Assembly (NCBI GenBank): GCA_017428945.1
Contig: JAFRPW010000006.1
Span: 1 to 64,000 of the forward strand
Length of the DNA: 64,000 nt
Source: Bacteroidales bacterium
Lineage (GTDB): Bacteria > Bacteroidota > Bacteroidia > Bacteroidales > UBA932
Reading direction: 5' to 3'
Made by a program: the position numbers and the translations under genes. Under the pieces are notes generated by a model. It was not told the origin of the DNA, made no database searches, and worked only from the letters and a program-made list of their open reading frames with translations. Each line of letters begins with the position of its first letter. The stretch's first letter is position 1. Positions 27,304-36,427 of this stretch are shown piece by piece.

Positions 27304-27443
27304 ATCGCAAACGTGGGTGTATCAGAATCAAGATCAAAGACTCCGGGCTCTATCGTATAGTCTTCTCCGGAGATGCATATCGGCGCCATACAGGAATCCA
27401 TACGGATTACCTCTGTCTGTGGAGAAATGTAGTTCTCTTTCAT
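27300..27443 (-). CDS. Short conserved-pattern peptide (47 aa), coupled to EEP lipoprotein
   Basis: A frame starting MKENYISPQTEVIRMD, with PICISGEDYT in the middle and an acidic tail (VFDLDSDTPTFAI). An alternative in-frame ATG at 27452 would add three residues. It shows the Y-x-x-P-x-x-x-V pattern and C-x-S-G motif shared with the peptides at 13812, 46111, 48935 and 53404. The TGA stop overlaps the ATG of the following lipoprotein gene by four bases, the strongest sign that this frame is really translated. It begins about 15 bases after susD. Function unknown. Confidence 0.75.
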   Translation of the reverse strand: MKENYISPQTEVIRMDSCMAPICISGEDYTIEPGVFDLDSDTPTFAI

Positions 27444-27458
27444 TTTGTTCATCAATAA

Positions 27459-29291
27459 TTAGTCAATCCACCCTTCATTCTGGGTCAGGGCCGTATTGAG
27501 TTGTCGCTCGGTTGCTGGGAGAGGCCATTTGGTGTAATACTCTCCATTTCTGGTCCAAGATTGCTTAGTTTCGCCCCAACACTGTTTCAGGCCGGCGCCT
27601 TCAAAAAGCTTTGAATCGTACCAAGTGCCCCAGCGGAGTTCATCAAAATACAGTGTCCCTTCGCAGGCAAGTTCCCATCTCTTTTCACGACGGATGCGGT
27701 TCCTGAGGTCATCCTGCCCTGCCACCGTTGTGTATGTATTGCTGTTAAGCAGAGCTACACCGGCACGCTTGCGGACCATATTTACATACGGGATGGCATC
27801 ATTTGTCTTTCCCTGCTCATTGAGGGCTTCTGCCAGAGACAGCAGGACATCGGCATAACGGATAACAGGGACGTCAATAGGCGAATACTCGCGATAGAGA
27901 AGTTCGTTCCCTTCGGAGACAAACTTGCGTACCAGATAATGGAAATATTTTGCGGTATCCGAACGAAGATCGAACGGATCGCTGATATCATTCTGGATAA
28001 ATGGCCAGCGCAAGGTGTATGTATATTCTATTCCATTGGGGGAACCCAGATACTCCGAATAAGGCGTGATGTAAGTTTGCATAAGCCTGGGGTCGCGGTT
28101 TTCATACACGGCCTTGATGCGGGCTTCGTTGCCCTGGTCCAGATACTTTGAGAAGTCGGCGCCATAGTCAGACATCTTTTTCTTAAGGCTCTTGTAGTCC
28201 GCTTCCCCAAAGTTGCCGTTTCCGGAGGTCAGGCCGTCACGCAGAAAGTAAACCGAACGGGCGACGGGAGTCATGCCGGAATAACCGGGGATGAAGTCGT
28301 TCCAATTGAATGGTTTTCCTTCCTTAGTCTCATACGTATCGATGAAATCTGCGTCACCATAGAAGTCGTTCCAGCCACTGCCGCTGGTTACGCGTGAGCC
28401 ATACTTGAAACTCATCTGGTTGCCATAGGTATCCTTCTCAAAGCACTGTATGGAAAAGACCATCTCAGGGCACTGCTCGTTCTTCTCCTTGAACAACTGC
28501 TTGTACTCTCCCTGAAACAGGCTGAAGCCCAGTTCTCCTACTTTTTTAAAGTCTGATTCGGCGTTTGCATACTCTTTTGTCCAGAGGTAAGTTTTCCCGC
28601 GGAGAGCATAAGCGGCACCTTTGGTTGCGCGGCCGTAGTTAGGGTCACCGGCATTGTATTTACCAGGAATGTTAGGCTCATTAATCACGTCCGTGAGGTC
28701 GTTTATTACAGCCTCCCATACTTCAGCCTCGGTGTTACGGGGTTTTGTGAACTCGTCAACAGGGGTGCTTTTCAAATAAAGGGGCACGCCCCGGAAATAG
28801 CAGTTCAGCCTGTAATAGAAGTAGGCCCTGAGGAATTTTGCCTCGGCCTTGTACTGCGCACAAAGCTCTGGCTTCATGTCGGGTACTGTTTCAATATTGT
28901 CGATGACCTCGTTCGCCCTTGAGACTCCTTCATAGAGCTGCCTCCAGGCGGCTTTGAAAATAGCGTCTCCGGATGAAGCGTTTCCCAGCAGCAGTTTGTG
29001 CGTGCTGGACCAGTTGCTTCTGGGGCTCACCGTAGGGTCAAGGGCGGAAAGGGTATGGGCGTCAAGGCCAAGATAATTGCCCTGGGAAACAGAGTTCTGG
29101 AAGTCTTCTCCCGAATTCTCAAGCAATATGTTGTAAATGCCGTTGACGGCCAGAGTTGCCAGGTTGGTCGAAGTCCAGATACTGCCGGAACTGACTGCAT
29201 TGTAAGGTGTAGTTTCCAGCAAGTCTTTACGGCAGGCTGTAACACCCAGTATGAGCAGTGATACGAATGCAAAATATTTGATTGCTTTCAT
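27459..29291 (-). CDS. SusD/RagB-type nutrient-binding lipoprotein
   Basis: A 610-residue surface lipoprotein (lipobox VTACRKD, Cys20) that would lid the SusC channel and bind oligosaccharide. The SusD N-terminal segment LLETTPYNAVSSGSIWTS, the TPR-like region LCAQYKAEAKFLRAYFYYRL, RATKGAAYALRGKTYLWTKE, and the C-terminal RYADVLLSLAEALNEQGKT followed by RIRREKRWELACEG are classical. Length is normal for larger members. It directly follows susC and precedes the short-peptide/EEP pair, so the phosphohydrolase belongs to the same uptake system. Confidence 0.96.
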   Translation of the reverse strand: MKAIKYFAFVSLLILGVTACRKDLLETTPYNAVSSGSIWTSTNLATLAVNGIYNILLENSGEDFQNSVSQGNYLGLDAHTLSALDPTVSPRSNWSSTHKLLLGNASSGDAIFKAAWRQLYEGVSRANEVIDNIETVPDMKPELCAQYKAEAKFLRAYFYYRLNCYFRGVPLYLKSTPVDEFTKPRNTEAEVWEAVINDLTDVINEPNIPGKYNAGDPNYGRATKGAAYALRGKTYLWTKEYANAESDFKKVGELGFSLFQGEYKQLFKEKNEQCPEMVFSIQCFEKDTYGNQMSFKYGSRVTSGSGWNDFYGDADFIDTYETKEGKPFNWNDFIPGYSGMTPVARSVYFLRDGLTSGNGNFGEADYKSLKKKMSDYGADFSKYLDQGNEARIKAVYENRDPRLMQTYITPYSEYLGSPNGIEYTYTLRWPFIQNDISDPFDLRSDTAKYFHYLVRKFVSEGNELLYREYSPIDVPVIRYADVLLSLAEALNEQGKTNDAIPYVNMVRKRAGVALLNSNTYTTVAGQDDLRNRIRREKRWELACEGTLYFDELRWGTWYDSKLFEGAGLKQCWGETKQSWTRNGEYYTKWPLPATERQLNTALTQNEGWID

Positions 29292-29316
29292 GATTTAATC
29301 CGTTTACTGAAGATTG

Positions 29317-32300
29317 TCAGAATGTCAGGTTCGCTCCCAGGGAGATCTGACGCATGGTAGCATATCCCAGGCCGGCACCCATCTCGGGGTCCTGTCCTGG
29401 ATAAGAGGTAATATTGAAAAGGTTTTCTCCTGACACGTATACTCTGAGACCTTTCATGAAGACTTTATTGGCTATTTTCTCCGGGAGAGAATAGCCTATC
29501 GTCAGGTTCTTCAGTTTTAGGTAATCTCCTTTGTAAAGGTGCAGAGTGCTGGTCTCTCCCTGCTGGTTGTTACCTTCATTGGCAGTGAGACGGGCGTTTT
29601 TGCTGGAAGTATTGGTCCTGGGATCATCGGGATTGTCCGGATCATAGAAGTAGTGGTCATTCGCTATGGCAGACATAATGTTGTAGCCGATACGGGTTCC
29701 GGTACTGTAGGCTCCGGTGGTGTTCCAATAAAGCCAGAAGCCGGCGGCGCCTGCAAAGCTCATCTGGATATCAATTCCTTTCCAGGATGCGTTGGCCTGG
29801 AAACCGAAGGTATACTTGGGCGTAGCAGACTTTCCGGTGAAGATGTTGTCGTAAGTGTTGCCGTATACACCGTCACCGTCGATATCGGCATATATGTAGT
29901 CGCCGTACCATATCTTATCCTTGGCAATTCCCTGCTGGGGGCGGAAATTATATCCGGCGTTCATCATGGCCTTGAGCCACAGCATATCCATATCCGTGCG
30001 TATCATGCCGTCCCGGGGGCCGCCATTGATATTGACGTTGCCTTCATCGTCGAAGTAGGATCCGTCGCCCGAATATGGAGTGAGCATATAGTATTCGCTG
30101 ATGGTATGCCCTTCCAGGATTCGGGTTGACGAACCTGTTGATACGTCTCCAAGATTGGATACATAGGTACGCACTCCGTTGGGATCTTCCTGCCATCCTT
30201 CAACCAGCGCACCCTTGTACTTGGATACCCGGTTATGATTGAAGGAGAAGTTTCCACTCACGCCGTAACTGAAATCCTTGACATGGCTGCGCCAGCCCAG
30301 TGTAAGCTCTATACCCTTGTTCGTAACCTCCGCTATGTTCTCCATTGGCGCTGTTGCCAGACCGGCCGTCTGGTATATGGTAGGCCTGTAGAGTATACCG
30401 TCCGTCACCCTGTTGTAAAGGTCAATCTCCGCTGTGAGCCTGTTATTCAGAACGCCGATATCCAGGCCGATGTCGGTAGAAGTGGTGGTTTCCCAGCGGA
30501 GCGCATCATTGGCGTGGACGCTGACGGCCAGGCCGTTGACAAGAGTATTGTTGAAGCTGTAATTGTGAGCCTTATAGGTTGACTGGTATTCGTAGTTTCC
30601 TATACTGTTGTTACCAAGTTTCCCCCATGAAGCCCTGAGCTTGAGCAGGTCGAAACCTGCATTTTTCATGAAGCGTTCCTGTTCTATACGCCATCCGGCA
30701 GAAAATGACGGGAAGAATCCCCATCGTACATTTGAAGCGAATCTGGATGAGCCGTCACAACGGAGGTTGGCTTCGAAGAGGTATCTGCTGGCAATTACGT
30801 AATTCAACCTTCCGAAGAAAGAGCGGGAAGAATAGTCTGTGGCCGAGCCGCCCACGTGAATGGGGTCCACGGCCGTATCGGCAGTCCAGAGGCTGGGATC
30901 CACAAGTCCCTTCTTTGTGCCGTTGTGATTGTATTCGAAACTGTAGTACTCCTCATATCCGGCCAGGGCGCTAAGCTCATGCCGGCCGAACGTGTGGCTC
31001 CAATTGAGGGTTGATTGGATAGTATAGTCCCAGTCTCCGTTGGCCCTGAACCAAGTCTCCATGTTCTCTGGAAGTTCCGGAGTGGTCATCTGTACTCCTG
31101 TGGCAAAGTTCATTTTGACAGGCTGGGGAACGACGGGCGTGTATTGATAGTCATACCAGTGACGTCCGTAATTGACAAGTGACTTGAAGGAGAAGTCCTT
31201 GAGAAAGACTATCTTGGCATAGCCGGACACCTTGATTCTGGAATAGGTCCTCATAGCTTCTTCCTCGTTGACTGTATAAAGAGGATTACAGGCCGTCGCA
31301 CTTTCCTCATTTGCCGCCGGGAAGCCATAGTAACCTTCATAATAAGGATAAACGCCGGGGGTTGACTGATTGATGTATTTGACTGCGGTAGAATAATCTC
31401 CGGCCTGCTTGTCCATTACCGAGCCGTATGTCTGCATGCCCACTGTGAGCCATTGGACAGGCTTTACGTCTATATTGGCCCTAATCTGGTATTTCTTTGC
31501 GGCGGTATTGGAGATAAGGCCGGGATTGTCCACATAGTTGGCGGAAATCAGATAGCTGGATTTCTTGCTCCTTCCGGTTATGGAAATATTATGGTCCTGG
31601 GAGGCCACATTGCGGTACATATAGTCCTGCCAGTCAATATTTGGATATGCCACGTAGTTGGGATAACCGGATTCGGCAATTGCATTGGGATCCTTTTTGG
31701 CGTTGCGCCAGGTCTCGATGGTTGACGGCAGGAAGTTTTCCGCCTGGCCGATGTTGTAAAGAGATTCGTTGATCATCTCCATGTAATCGGCGTAATCTGT
31801 CAGATATGAGAGCCTGTGCATGGGGCTGTTGAAGGATACGCTTCCGGAATAGGTTACGTTGACTGTACCTTCCTTGCCCTGTTTGGTGGTGATAAGGACA
31901 ACTCCGTTGGCGCCCCTGTTACCATAGATAGCGCAGGATGCCGCATCCTTGAGAATCGTTATCGTGGCAATGTCGTGCGGGTTGACATAACTCATATGGC
32001 TCTCCACACCATCCACGATATAAAGCGGTGATGCCGTGTTGAGCGTTCCCGTACCTCTGATCCTGATAGTGTTGGATTCGTTGCCCGGATCGGACGAGGT
32101 TGTGCGTACGGAAAGACCAGCGCTGGTTCCGGCAAGGGCGGATGCCACCGATGTTACCGGGCGTGAATCGGCCATTTCCTCAAAATTAACTGTTGAAACG
32201 GCGCCAGTCAGGTTGACTTTCTTCTGAGTGCCATATCCTACTACCACCACCTCTTCAAGAAACTGGGCGGACGGTTTTAAAAGGATGTCAAGGGACCCCA

Positions 32301-32571
32301 TTCCTGTTCCAGCCACAAAGGAGTAATCTTCGTACCCCATGGCACTTACAAGGATTTCACTCCCCGATGGCGCACTGAGGGAAAAGACACCGTCAAGGTC
32401 GGTAATCGCTCCGGTGGTGGTACCTTTCACCATCACCGAAGCGCCGATCACGCTTTCACCTGTTTCAGCGTCCTTGATTACACCGCCAAGCGGCACATTC
32501 TGCGCCGTGGCGATTAAGGGAGCCGCAATACAGATGATTGCCAAAAGAGATTTAAGAAGAATACTTCTCAT
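29317..32571 (-). CDS. SusC/RagA-type TonB-linked outer membrane transporter
   Basis: A 1084-residue TonB-dependent porin. The start is MRSILLKSLLAIICIAAP; a frame extension upstream (MARFISELTELNLR) lacks signal character. After the signal come a carboxypeptidase-like regulatory beta-domain (VPLGGVIKDAETGESVIGAS), the TonB-box-like EEVVVVGYGTQKK, the plug domain (RIRGTGTLNTASPLYIVDG, ASCAIYGNRGANGVVLITTK) and a 22-strand barrel ending in a terminal Phe (ISLGANLTF). There is no STN signalling domain, so regulation by anti-sigma factor is not expected here. With SusD it imports glycan pieces across the outer membrane. Confidence 0.96.
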   Translation of the reverse strand: MRSILLKSLLAIICIAAPLIATAQNVPLGGVIKDAETGESVIGASVMVKGTTTGAITDLDGVFSLSAPSGSEILVSAMGYEDYSFVAGTGMGSLDILLKPSAQFLEEVVVVGYGTQKKVNLTGAVSTVNFEEMADSRPVTSVASALAGTSAGLSVRTTSSDPGNESNTIRIRGTGTLNTASPLYIVDGVESHMSYVNPHDIATITILKDAASCAIYGNRGANGVVLITTKQGKEGTVNVTYSGSVSFNSPMHRLSYLTDYADYMEMINESLYNIGQAENFLPSTIETWRNAKKDPNAIAESGYPNYVAYPNIDWQDYMYRNVASQDHNISITGRSKKSSYLISANYVDNPGLISNTAAKKYQIRANIDVKPVQWLTVGMQTYGSVMDKQAGDYSTAVKYINQSTPGVYPYYEGYYGFPAANEESATACNPLYTVNEEEAMRTYSRIKVSGYAKIVFLKDFSFKSLVNYGRHWYDYQYTPVVPQPVKMNFATGVQMTTPELPENMETWFRANGDWDYTIQSTLNWSHTFGRHELSALAGYEEYYSFEYNHNGTKKGLVDPSLWTADTAVDPIHVGGSATDYSSRSFFGRLNYVIASRYLFEANLRCDGSSRFASNVRWGFFPSFSAGWRIEQERFMKNAGFDLLKLRASWGKLGNNSIGNYEYQSTYKAHNYSFNNTLVNGLAVSVHANDALRWETTTSTDIGLDIGVLNNRLTAEIDLYNRVTDGILYRPTIYQTAGLATAPMENIAEVTNKGIELTLGWRSHVKDFSYGVSGNFSFNHNRVSKYKGALVEGWQEDPNGVRTYVSNLGDVSTGSSTRILEGHTISEYYMLTPYSGDGSYFDDEGNVNINGGPRDGMIRTDMDMLWLKAMMNAGYNFRPQQGIAKDKIWYGDYIYADIDGDGVYGNTYDNIFTGKSATPKYTFGFQANASWKGIDIQMSFAGAAGFWLYWNTTGAYSTGTRIGYNIMSAIANDHYFYDPDNPDDPRTNTSSKNARLTANEGNNQQGETSTLHLYKGDYLKLKNLTIGYSLPEKIANKVFMKGLRVYVSGENLFNITSYPGQDPEMGAGLGYATMRQISLGANLTF

Positions 32572-32591
32572 ATCACGCAGGTTTAATTCAG

Positions 32592-35423
32592 TTAGTTCTG
32601 ATATGAACCGGGCCACCAGGAGCCGCCACGTGCCACATTCCGCTGGTCCATGTTAATGTCTTCGCCGCACCAGCCTACGAACTCGGGGCAGATTGCATTA
32701 AGCCGCTCAAGGATGGCATTTTGTGTAATCAGGGAAGGAGCGGAACCGCCAATCTGGCCATTCCACTGCCAGCAGTTTGTATCAGCACCCCATGTGAGGT
32801 TTCCGATTGCAGAGGCCAATACACCGCTTGCATTGCCGCCATTGTCGGTATTGGTGCCGATTTTGACAAGCTTGTTGTAATGTGTATAACTCATGTCGAT
32901 GACCTCGCTCTCGGCCTCTCCGCCGATGGAGGCGACGCCGTCAGACTCGGGGGCAATGATGTTGTTGGTGAAATAATGCGTTGCAGTTCCCATTACGCCA
33001 ACCAAGGCGGTGTTGCTGGTCAAAACGTCGCCCTCTGCGCCGTTACGTGTATCGCCGATAATGGAGCAGTTGCTGATGCTGGAGCAGGTCTGAATTACGT
33101 CGATGGCTATCCAGGATGCATTCAGCCCCTTCTTATAGGATGATTTGCTGGTTGTGGTATAGGAGCCCTTCACAGAACTGTTGTTCATGCAGAACTTGTC
33201 CAGCCCGTTGACGTTGAACGTGCAGCCATACCTGCTTGTAATGTAGTTGGCGTCGAAAGAGCACTCGTCTATGTAAAGCCAGGAATACTTTTCCCCGGAG
33301 CCTTCGGTATAGATTGCACCGCCGGTGCCCGCGTAATTGCTGTTGAAGGTACTGCGGAATGCCTGGACGCCCTTCCATCCGTGGATGCATATGGCGCCGC
33401 CCTTGTCGTCGGCATGATTCTCTACGACGGATGTCCTGGCCAGGTCGATAAGCGATTCGTCCTCAACATAGAAGGCTCCGCCGTCTTTGGTAGCATAGTT
33501 TTCTTCAACCGTGCAATCTTTGAAGTACATATGTGTGGATTTGCCACTCTTGCCGTACACGGCGACGGCACCGCCCCATTGGGCATTATTACCCTTGAAA
33601 ACGGAATTGTGGATGTTATTGCCGGAGCTCTCCCTGAAGCTTTCAACCTCAAGCGCTCCTCCATATGAGCCTGCGGAGTTGCCCTGGAATGTGACAGGCT
33701 CTTCATTACCTATCTCAAGTCTTCCTTTCTCGCCCACGGAGATGGCACCGGCGTTTCCGGAAGCGATATTGTCAACGAAGCTGCCGCCTTCGATGGAAAT
33801 GTGATGATTTATAAGTTTAATAGCTCCGCCAAATTTTGCCTTGTTCCCGGTCAGAGTACAGCCACGCATGGAAGTACTGGCCGCTATATAGAGAGCGCCA
33901 CCGTCGCGGGTGTTGTCATTGCCGTTGTTGGTAAAAGTTGAGCCGGTTACTGTCGCTTCTGTGCTTCCGGTTTTGTAAAGGTCTACGGCTCCGCCCCTCC
34001 AAGCCACGTTGCCCGTGAAGGAGCACCCGGAAATGACGATGGTCCCTGACTCACTGTCAAAATCGACGGCTCCGCCAAAACCGGTACCATCCTTCCTTTC
34101 CGGGTCGTCATTCAATGCCTCGTTGTCTTTGAAAGTACAGTCTGTGATTGTTACCGTTCCTCCGGTGATTTCAATTGCGCCGCCGTTTGTGGCTTTGTTG
34201 TCGGAGAATGAGCAGTCCTTCAGCGTCCAGGTACCGGAGGAGATATACAGGGCTCCGCCATCTTCTCCACCTTCTGCCGCAACTGTAACCTGACCGCCCA
34301 TGAAACTGATTCCCTCTATTTCAACATCTACCTCGCCGTCCACTTTGAGAATACGGTGCTCACTGTTGCCGGTGAAAATGGTTTCACCTTTGATACCAAC
34401 GAAGCTGAAACGTGCGCCCTCGTCAAAAGTCAATGTAGACTCTGCGCCCCAGTCATAAATGCCAGCGCCGAGATTGAAGACCGAGCCGTTAAGATCGGAC
34501 AAAGTCTTGTCTTCCAATTTGAGGAAACTCCACATCTGGGCTGCGCTCATGGAGTTTTCGAGGCTCTTGCCGTCTTTGGTGCCCGCGCCCTCAACGGAGA
34601 CGTACCGGATTTTGCTCTCGATTACCTCAACAATTTCATATACATACACGTTGTTGGCGGCCAAGGCGTTAATCTCCCAATCATATTCACCGGCCTCGGT
34701 GTAAGTTTCGCTGCCAGAATAAGTTTTTATCTTTAATCCCTTAGCATGCGTTACGGGGAAAACGGTCACATAATAAGTTCCAGCCCCGAAGGTTGTCGTC
34801 GAAATAGTAGAGGCGGGGGTCTTGGCGGAACCAGCTACCGGAGCGGAGCCGGAACAGTCTATGGCCATTACACCAGCAAGCGGGCTTCCGTCCGCACTGG
34901 AAACTTCAATTTTGCTTACTTCGGTGCCACCCTTGAGCTGAAAGCCAAGGACTGCATTTATATTCTTGAAGGCTATTTTGTTGCCAGATTCAATCTTGCC
35001 CACAGACATGGTTTCCTGTGCCGGGTTACCGGGCTGTGAATCTGGGATGCTGATAATAACCGCATTTCCTTCGGCGGAATCCAATGCAGATGTAGGATGT
35101 ACGGCATACTTGGCCGTTCTGCCGGCAGGAATTGTACCTACAAAACTGCCCGTAGCGGTTCCTGAACCGTCGACCAAGGTGGCATTAACTGAACTACCGT
35201 CGTCCAGGACAATCTTTATCTGCTCACCAGGCAGCCAGAAGGCTTCTGCATCGCCGGCCTGTTCAAGATTCTCGGTAGTGGCGGTGAAAACCACTTTACC
35301 GCCATTACCGTTATTGCCATTATTCCCGTTATTGCCGTTGTTATCCGGCTGCTCCTTGTTGTCGCAGGAATAGAATGCCACGGCAAAAAGGGAAAGTGTT
35401 AATAAAAGAAAAGACTTTTTCAT
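32592..35423 (-). CDS. Surface lipoprotein: fimbrillin-like N-domain plus parallel beta-helix (paralogue)
   Basis: A 943-residue lipoprotein (signal MKKSFLLLTLSLFAVAFYSC) followed by an Asn/Gly-rich spacer with four N-G-N repeats (residues 27-40). The fimbrillin-like region (about 42-270) has FWLPGEQIKIVL and YAVHPT. The beta-helix (about 330-900) is built of POMP-type repeats: FSDNKATNGGAIEI, FTGNVAWRGGAVDL, LTGNKAKFGGAIKL, FKGNNAQWGGAV. The end DQRNVARGG and WWPGSYQN matches the paralogue at 11022-13793, and long stretches agree (SSISNCSIIGD, CSFDANYIT). It precedes susC by 20 bases, so it may act as a surface glycan-binding protein of the system. No short peptide gene lies in front of this copy. 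Confidence 0.88.
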   Translation of the reverse strand: MKKSFLLLTLSLFAVAFYSCDNKEQPDNNGNNGNNGNNGNGGKVVFTATTENLEQAGDAEAFWLPGEQIKIVLDDGSSVNATLVDGSGTATGSFVGTIPAGRTAKYAVHPTSALDSAEGNAVIISIPDSQPGNPAQETMSVGKIESGNKIAFKNINAVLGFQLKGGTEVSKIEVSSADGSPLAGVMAIDCSGSAPVAGSAKTPASTISTTTFGAGTYYVTVFPVTHAKGLKIKTYSGSETYTEAGEYDWEINALAANNVYVYEIVEVIESKIRYVSVEGAGTKDGKSLENSMSAAQMWSFLKLEDKTLSDLNGSVFNLGAGIYDWGAESTLTFDEGARFSFVGIKGETIFTGNSEHRILKVDGEVDVEIEGISFMGGQVTVAAEGGEDGGALYISSGTWTLKDCSFSDNKATNGGAIEITGGTVTITDCTFKDNEALNDDPERKDGTGFGGAVDFDSESGTIVISGCSFTGNVAWRGGAVDLYKTGSTEATVTGSTFTNNGNDNTRDGGALYIAASTSMRGCTLTGNKAKFGGAIKLINHHISIEGGSFVDNIASGNAGAISVGEKGRLEIGNEEPVTFQGNSAGSYGGALEVESFRESSGNNIHNSVFKGNNAQWGGAVAVYGKSGKSTHMYFKDCTVEENYATKDGGAFYVEDESLIDLARTSVVENHADDKGGAICIHGWKGVQAFRSTFNSNYAGTGGAIYTEGSGEKYSWLYIDECSFDANYITSRYGCTFNVNGLDKFCMNNSSVKGSYTTTSKSSYKKGLNASWIAIDVIQTCSSISNCSIIGDTRNGAEGDVLTSNTALVGVMGTATHYFTNNIIAPESDGVASIGGEAESEVIDMSYTHYNKLVKIGTNTDNGGNASGVLASAIGNLTWGADTNCWQWNGQIGGSAPSLITQNAILERLNAICPEFVGWCGEDINMDQRNVARGGSWWPGSYQN

Positions 35424-35454
35424 AATGCGGTTGTTTTATTGATTATTTCTATAT

Positions 35455-36420
35455 TCAGAACTTGACTTTTGCAGAAACAGTCAGATGGTCTGACGGACAC
35501 CACACGGTGTCGTCAATAGTGTAGGTCACTACTACGCGGCGATAATCGGAAGCCGAGCAGTTTTTTGTCATGATATGGTCTATCCGACGCTCCGGATGGC
35601 CATCTGAAAAGCTTTCCATGGGATAGTAATACTTTTTTGAACTTCCGCTCATCGTTCCCCATTTGGCGTTGATATTGCCATCTCTCCAGTATTCGATAAG
35701 AGCATCGTATACTTCAGGCTCAGACCCGGGCGAACTGTTCATGTCGCCCAATAGAATTGCAGGTGCATCCCCGGCCTTCAGATTTGCAAAGCGGTTTACC
35801 ACTTTTGCCATGTTCAGAGCCCCGCCGTGATCCGGGTGCGGAAGATGGGTCGGGAACACCCAGAATTCCTTTCCACTGGCTATGTGCGTGAATCTAATCC
35901 AGATGAGTATACGTTCCGGATTTCCGCATTTCTGGTATGCGTCAGTGGCATTTGTGTACCATGTGTCTTCCTCTTTCGAAAGCCACACAAAGCCGCTTTC
36001 CTCCACTTTCAATTTTGTTCTGTCGTAGGCAAAACCGTCAGAGAAGTAGTACGAAAGAGTTCCCACGGAATTCATCCTGTTCGGATATTTGAGTTCCCAC
36101 TGCCAGTTCTTTATGGAAGCGCACATGGCCTCAAGGGAATACTTTCCTCCGCTTATATGGGTCTCATCAACTTCGTTGAAACATATGACGTCCGCTTTGG
36201 TCGCACCTATAGTCCCTGCCAGGGCGCTGCGCACTTTCTGGTTATCCATTGACATCTCAGTGCGCCGGGTTGACGGCTTAAGAAGGTTGCAAGTGGCAAC
36301 GGTGATGGTAACTTCGTCCGGAATCTGCGAACCGTCCGGGTCTTTACCATTTTTACCGCATGCGCACATGAGCACCTGCGAAATAACTGCGAACAAAATA
36401 AGTTTATTTATGTGTTTCAT
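35455..36420 (-). CDS. EEP-family phosphohydrolase lipoprotein
   Basis: A 321-residue lipoprotein (lipobox LMCACGKNG). It is a single endonuclease/exonuclease/phosphatase domain with ICFNEVDE, VFPTHLPHPDH, ILLGDMNSSPG, RRIDHIM and PSDHLTV, the full set of metal/phosphate residues. It is a paralogue of the C-terminal domain of the lipoprotein at 25375-27303 (shared segments such as NAxDAYxxCGNPE and TWCPSDH near the end) but lacks that protein's fimbrillin-like domain. Substrate could be nucleic acid, phospholipid, inositol phosphate or a sugar phosphodiester. It is second in the operon. Confidence 0.88.
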   Translation of the reverse strand: MKHINKLILFAVISQVLMCACGKNGKDPDGSQIPDEVTITVATCNLLKPSTRRTEMSMDNQKVRSALAGTIGATKADVICFNEVDETHISGGKYSLEAMCASIKNWQWELKYPNRMNSVGTLSYYFSDGFAYDRTKLKVEESGFVWLSKEEDTWYTNATDAYQKCGNPERILIWIRFTHIASGKEFWVFPTHLPHPDHGGALNMAKVVNRFANLKAGDAPAILLGDMNSSPGSEPEVYDALIEYWRDGNINAKWGTMSGSSKKYYYPMESFSDGHPERRIDHIMTKNCSASDYRRVVVTYTIDDTVWCPSDHLTVSAKVKF

Positions 36421-36427
36421 AAGGCAC

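Noticed and set aside
32572-32616. Longer SusC start (15 extra residues)
   Set aside because: The extra residues are polar and would displace the signal peptide; the start at 32571 gives a normal one.
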